The position numbers and the translations under genes are program-made. Source: Trichomonas tenax (lineage: Eukaryota > Parabasalia > Trichomonadida > Trichomonadidae). From it: 52,462 bases of DNA. The stretch lies in the NCBI GenBank assembly GCA_023091735.1, contig JALKBU010000274.1:1-52462 (forward strand). The letters run 5' to 3'. Below the pieces are notes generated by a model. It did no database searches. It saw only the letters and a list, made by a program, of their open reading frames with translations, and was not told the DNA's origin. Shown piece by piece: positions 50,247-52,462 of this stretch (positions are counted from its first letter, which is position 1; each line of letters begins with the position of its first letter).

Positions 50247-51827
50247 TTATTGATATTTTTGAAGTCCAATGAGCCTGATTTCATTCATTCCTATAAAACT
50301 CACACTGGATGTAACAATTCCATCTGTCTGTAACGAAATAAGCGGATCTCCACCGAGATTTGCCGAATCCCAGAATGAAAATCCCCCCGTGTTATCAGCA
50401 ATGGCAATATAAGTATCGTTCTCAGAGAAAGCAGCATCAACGAGATGCGCTTCGATAGGTATCTGCTTAACAATCTGTCCTGTTCCAAGATTTAATATAA
50501 CAACAACACCCTTAGAGCAAACAACCATCAATATTTCGCCATTGTGACTGAACCTGCTGGAAACTGGAATTTTGTTTCCAACATTATAAACTCTGACACA
50601 GACAGCAAGTGTCAGAGACCAAAGACGGACTATTCCATCGTATGAACCACTCGCTACGTATTCTCCGCTTGGATGGATGCGAACGAAAGTGATTCCTGAT
50701 TGATGTCCATTAAATAGTCTTATCGGCTTGAATTGCGTTGTAGAATAAACGACAACGAAGCCAGATAATGTTCCTACAGCGAACTGAGTGTCGAGCTTTG
50801 GTGTAAATGAAACAGAAGAAATCATGGAACTTAATCTTTGGAAGTTTTGAACTTGTAATGTTTTTGTATTGATCATCGAAATATTTCCAATGATATCACC
50901 AACAATAGCGAAGTCTCCACCTGTTGAAAGTGTGACTGCTGAAATATCTTCTTCCATCGTGAAAATAATTTTTGCTTCTTCGCCACTTCTGAATAAAAAT
51001 AGTTGCTTACCAATTGAAAATACTGTGATACCTGAAACATGGTTAGATGCAACTGTTTGAGCGAATTCTGGAACAGTTAAAGTTGTTAATGAAGGCAGAC
51101 ATTGCTTGTTCGGAATTGTTTTCTTATTCTGCATTTGCGCGATACTGTATGTTGATTCGTCCTTCAGCTCATCGAAATATGGCTTTCTTCTATCTGATCT
51201 GAAAATTTGATCTAAAGGACGGTTATATCCTGAATTTGTCTGATGTAATATTGTCGGTTGAGGCATCCTATCATGGAAGAATCTGCGTAAAAGGAAAATA
51301 GCGCCAGAAACTTTGCATTGGTTTGCGAATTTGTTCAAATGTGTGTAAAACTCTGGTTGAAAGTCGTCAGGTGTCGGCTTAAGGTTATTTTCGAGTATCT
51401 CTGGTATCGAATCTATGTTTTGTGGCTCAACTTCGGTTAATAATGGTTTTAATTCTTCTTGAATTTTGATACTCGTGAATTTACTTTGGCGCTGGAAGAA
51501 CTCCGTCGCTCTTTTCTTGCCATCGCTTACGAGAATGTCCGAATAAACGAAGAAAAAGCATTGATCGATAATTTTCGAGAGATCTGAAAGCTCAGGGATT
51601 TTAGAAGCGTTCGCAATCACAACAAAACCGTGTTCTAAGTGATCTGCTGTATATAGAACGTTAATAGAGTCAGATCTTTGGAATTCGAAAAATAATTCGA
51701 GCGCCCATCGATTTAAAGGGACAGCAGAAGGATGTGGAATCTTTTCTTTGATGAATCCAAGCGATGAAGTTACGTCAACAGGCGCTTCTTTCTTTGAAGG
51801 CTTTGTTGATGACTTCGTTTGTTTCAT
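50247..51827 (-). CDS. TAF5: TAF5-like TFIID/SAGA subunit
   Basis: This is a 526-residue protein, shorter than the roughly 700-800 of animal and yeast TAF5. A basic, lysine-rich N terminus comes first. The TAF5 N-terminal helical (NTD2) domain is at about 65-185 (LSKIIDQCFFFVYSDILVSDGKKRATEFFQRQSKF). A linker of about 70 residues follows, then a WD40 propeller at about 255-526. The clearest blade reads LFNGHQSGITFVRIHPSGEYVASGSYDGIVRLWSL, which is close to the TAF5 blade [25 protein letters not shown]...VRLWD. TAF5 scaffolds TFIID and SAGA; its presence indicates a TAF-containing complex in this divergent transcription system. The ATG at 51827 follows TCAATTATAAAAA, a weak initiator-like sequence. 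The WD40 blades are diverged, and several lack the WD pair. Confidence 0.8.
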   Translation of the reverse strand: MKQTKSSTKPSKKEAPVDVTSSLGFIKEKIPHPSAVPLNRWALELFFEFQRSDSINVLYTADHLEHGFVVIANASKIPELSDLSKIIDQCFFFVYSDILVSDGKKRATEFFQRQSKFTSIKIQEELKPLLTEVEPQNIDSIPEILENNLKPTPDDFQPEFYTHLNKFANQCKVSGAIFLLRRFFHDRMPQPTILHQTNSGYNRPLDQIFRSDRRKPYFDELKDESTYSIAQMQNKKTIPNKQCLPSLTTLTVPEFAQTVASNHVSGITVFSIGKQLFLFRSGEEAKIIFTMEEDISAVTLSTGGDFAIVGDIIGNISMINTKTLQVQNFQRLSSMISSVSFTPKLDTQFAVGTLSGFVVVYSTTQFKPIRLFNGHQSGITFVRIHPSGEYVASGSYDGIVRLWSLTLAVCVRVYNVGNKIPVSSRFSHNGEILMVVCSKGVVVILNLGTGQIVKQIPIEAHLVDAAFSENDTYIAIADNTGGFSFWDSANLGGDPLISLQTDGIVTSSVSFIGMNEIRLIGLQKYQ

Positions 51828-52094
51828 TTTTTATAATTGATCTTTTGGGGTTTGAAACATAATAAATTTATATGTATTTTCATTGTTTCGCATGATAAAA
51901 TCCTCCAAAAATGACTTTTTGAAAAATATAAGATTTGATCTTTTGTTATTTTGCTATCATTATAAACTATCTGACTATAATTTCACTTTTTACCAATAAA
52001 CTATATCTTAATTTGTTTGCATATGGGACTGTGACAAAATAGAACAACTCGCTTTTCTGACATGTAAAATCAGAATGTCAAAATAAAGGAAAGT
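51828..52094. other. TAF5 promoter region
   Basis: About 270 bases upstream of the minus-strand TAF5-like gene, AT-rich. Overlapping inverted repeats (TTCTGA/TCAGAA and TGACAT/ATGTCA) occur at about 52055-52080, just before the GC-richer island, and could belong to its promoter. Confidence 0.4.
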
Positions 52095-52232
52095 GGCATG
52101 TTTGCGCAAACATCCAGATGCCTATTCAACAGAAGCATGATTCGATGCATGGCGAGGTCGGCCTGAGACTTCCAAAGCCCTCGAGTGGCCAAACCAGGCC
52201 CTAACAAGAACCCACTTATTGATTCAATTTTT
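52095..52232 (+). ncRNA. Candidate structured non-coding RNA, class unknown
   Basis: A GC-richer island in very AT-rich DNA, without an open frame. It can form a 16-base perfect palindrome at about 52098-52113 (ATGTTTGCGCAAACAT), a small hairpin at 52135-52149 (GCAT/ATGC), a GGCCTG/CAGGCC stem (52160-52165 with 52195-52200) and a CGAGG/CCTCG stem (52153-52157 with 52179-52183). The last two cross, as in a pseudoknot. A run of five T at 52228-52232 could end a polymerase III transcript. The strand is guessed from the T run. I could not match it to tRNA, 5S, spliceosomal or SRP RNA, so it may be a novel RNA or a repeat fragment. Confidence 0.35.
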
Positions 52233-52462
52233 AATACACATTACATTTTCACTTTTGATATTAATATATTATTATTTTTTTTCCTATTTTTTATTTTTTC
52301 ACAGATACCTTTTTCATTACAAGATTGTTTTCATTTTATTACTTATTCTCATAATTATTAATATATCATTAAATTCATAATTAATTATGAATCATGAATT
52401 AAATAATGTTTTCATGTTACTTTCATTTTATATATTGATTTATATTATTTAGATTCTCAATT
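52233..52462. other. AT-rich right end of the window
   Basis: About 230 bases of very AT-rich sequence. Nothing recognisable was seen up to the window edge. Confidence 0.5.

Noticed and set aside
52098..52113. Resemblance of the palindrome to the 5' end of U4 snRNA
   Set aside because: Only TTTGCGCA is shared; the downstream U4/U6 pairing and Sm site are not present.
52150..52205. Possible 5S rRNA on the minus strand because of GGGCCTGGTT
   Set aside because: The conserved internal promoter and GAAG-AAGC core of 5S rRNA are absent.
1..52462. CRISPR array, bacterial operon or integrated phage
   Set aside because: No spaced palindromic direct repeats; the gene content is wholly eukaryotic. 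The 37-bp array has no spacers.

Overview
This is an AT-rich, gene-dense, apparently intronless eukaryotic window. The best fit is a parabasalid flagellate (a trichomonad such as Trichomonas or Tritrichomonas). The reasons are long uninterrupted reading frames for unmistakably eukaryotic proteins, very short 5' leaders with TCA-type initiator-like sequences just before several ATGs, stop codons embedded in or followed by TAAA, a small CCG tetraspanin, decayed ankyrin-repeat genes, and basal-body/flagellar genes (CC2D2A-like, Sfi1-like). The genus is inferred from sequence character, not from a database match.

Layout. 1-211: one copy of a dispersed repeat cut by the window edge. 461-2452 (-): UBE3A-like HECT E3 ligase with an AZUL zinc finger. 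2453-5267: gene-poor, with a strong hairpin at 5074-5154. 5268-6605 (-): broken type I membrane-protein gene. 7075-7788 (-): coiled-coil protein. 7841-11176 (-): a DCB/HUS-Sec7-like large ARF-GEF homologue whose glutamic-finger position is lysine. 11374-13896 (-): half-size ABCA transporter. 14333-15289 (-): second broken surface-protein-like gene, followed by a foldback element. 16379-19744 and 20048-23167 (-): two karyopherins, the second IPO5-like. 24429-27869 (+): CC2D2A-like transition-zone protein. 28216-29406 (-): CLP1. 29934-30755 (-): probable UBX protein. 31671-32804 (+): BAR-like coiled coil with two SH3 domains. 33067-41469 (+): VPS13. 41470-43812: tetraspanin gene between two oppositely oriented ankyrin-gene relics interleaved with a 37-bp repeat, ending in the second, inverted copy of the left-edge repeat. 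44472-47816 (+): Rap/Ran-GAP domain protein. 48197-50173 (+): Sfi1-like centrin-binding repeat protein. 50247-51827 (-): TAF5-like. 51828-52462: AT-rich, with a GC-richer structured island that may be a non-coding RNA gene.

The genes do not form an operon or one obvious pathway. They are housekeeping and cell-architecture genes: membrane traffic (Sec7-like, VPS13, BAR-SH3, ABCA), small-GTPase control (RapGAP), nuclear transport (two karyopherins), mRNA 3'-end/tRNA processing (CLP1), transcription (TAF5), ubiquitin (HECT, UBX) and basal body/flagellum (CC2D2A, Sfi1). Neighbours are close, with 73 bp between the convergent Sfi1 and TAF5 genes. The accessory material is concentrated at 2.5-6.6 kb, 14.2-15.9 kb and 41.5-43.8 kb. 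Several long frames open at a non-ATG codon (TTG or GTG); for those I used the first in-frame ATG.
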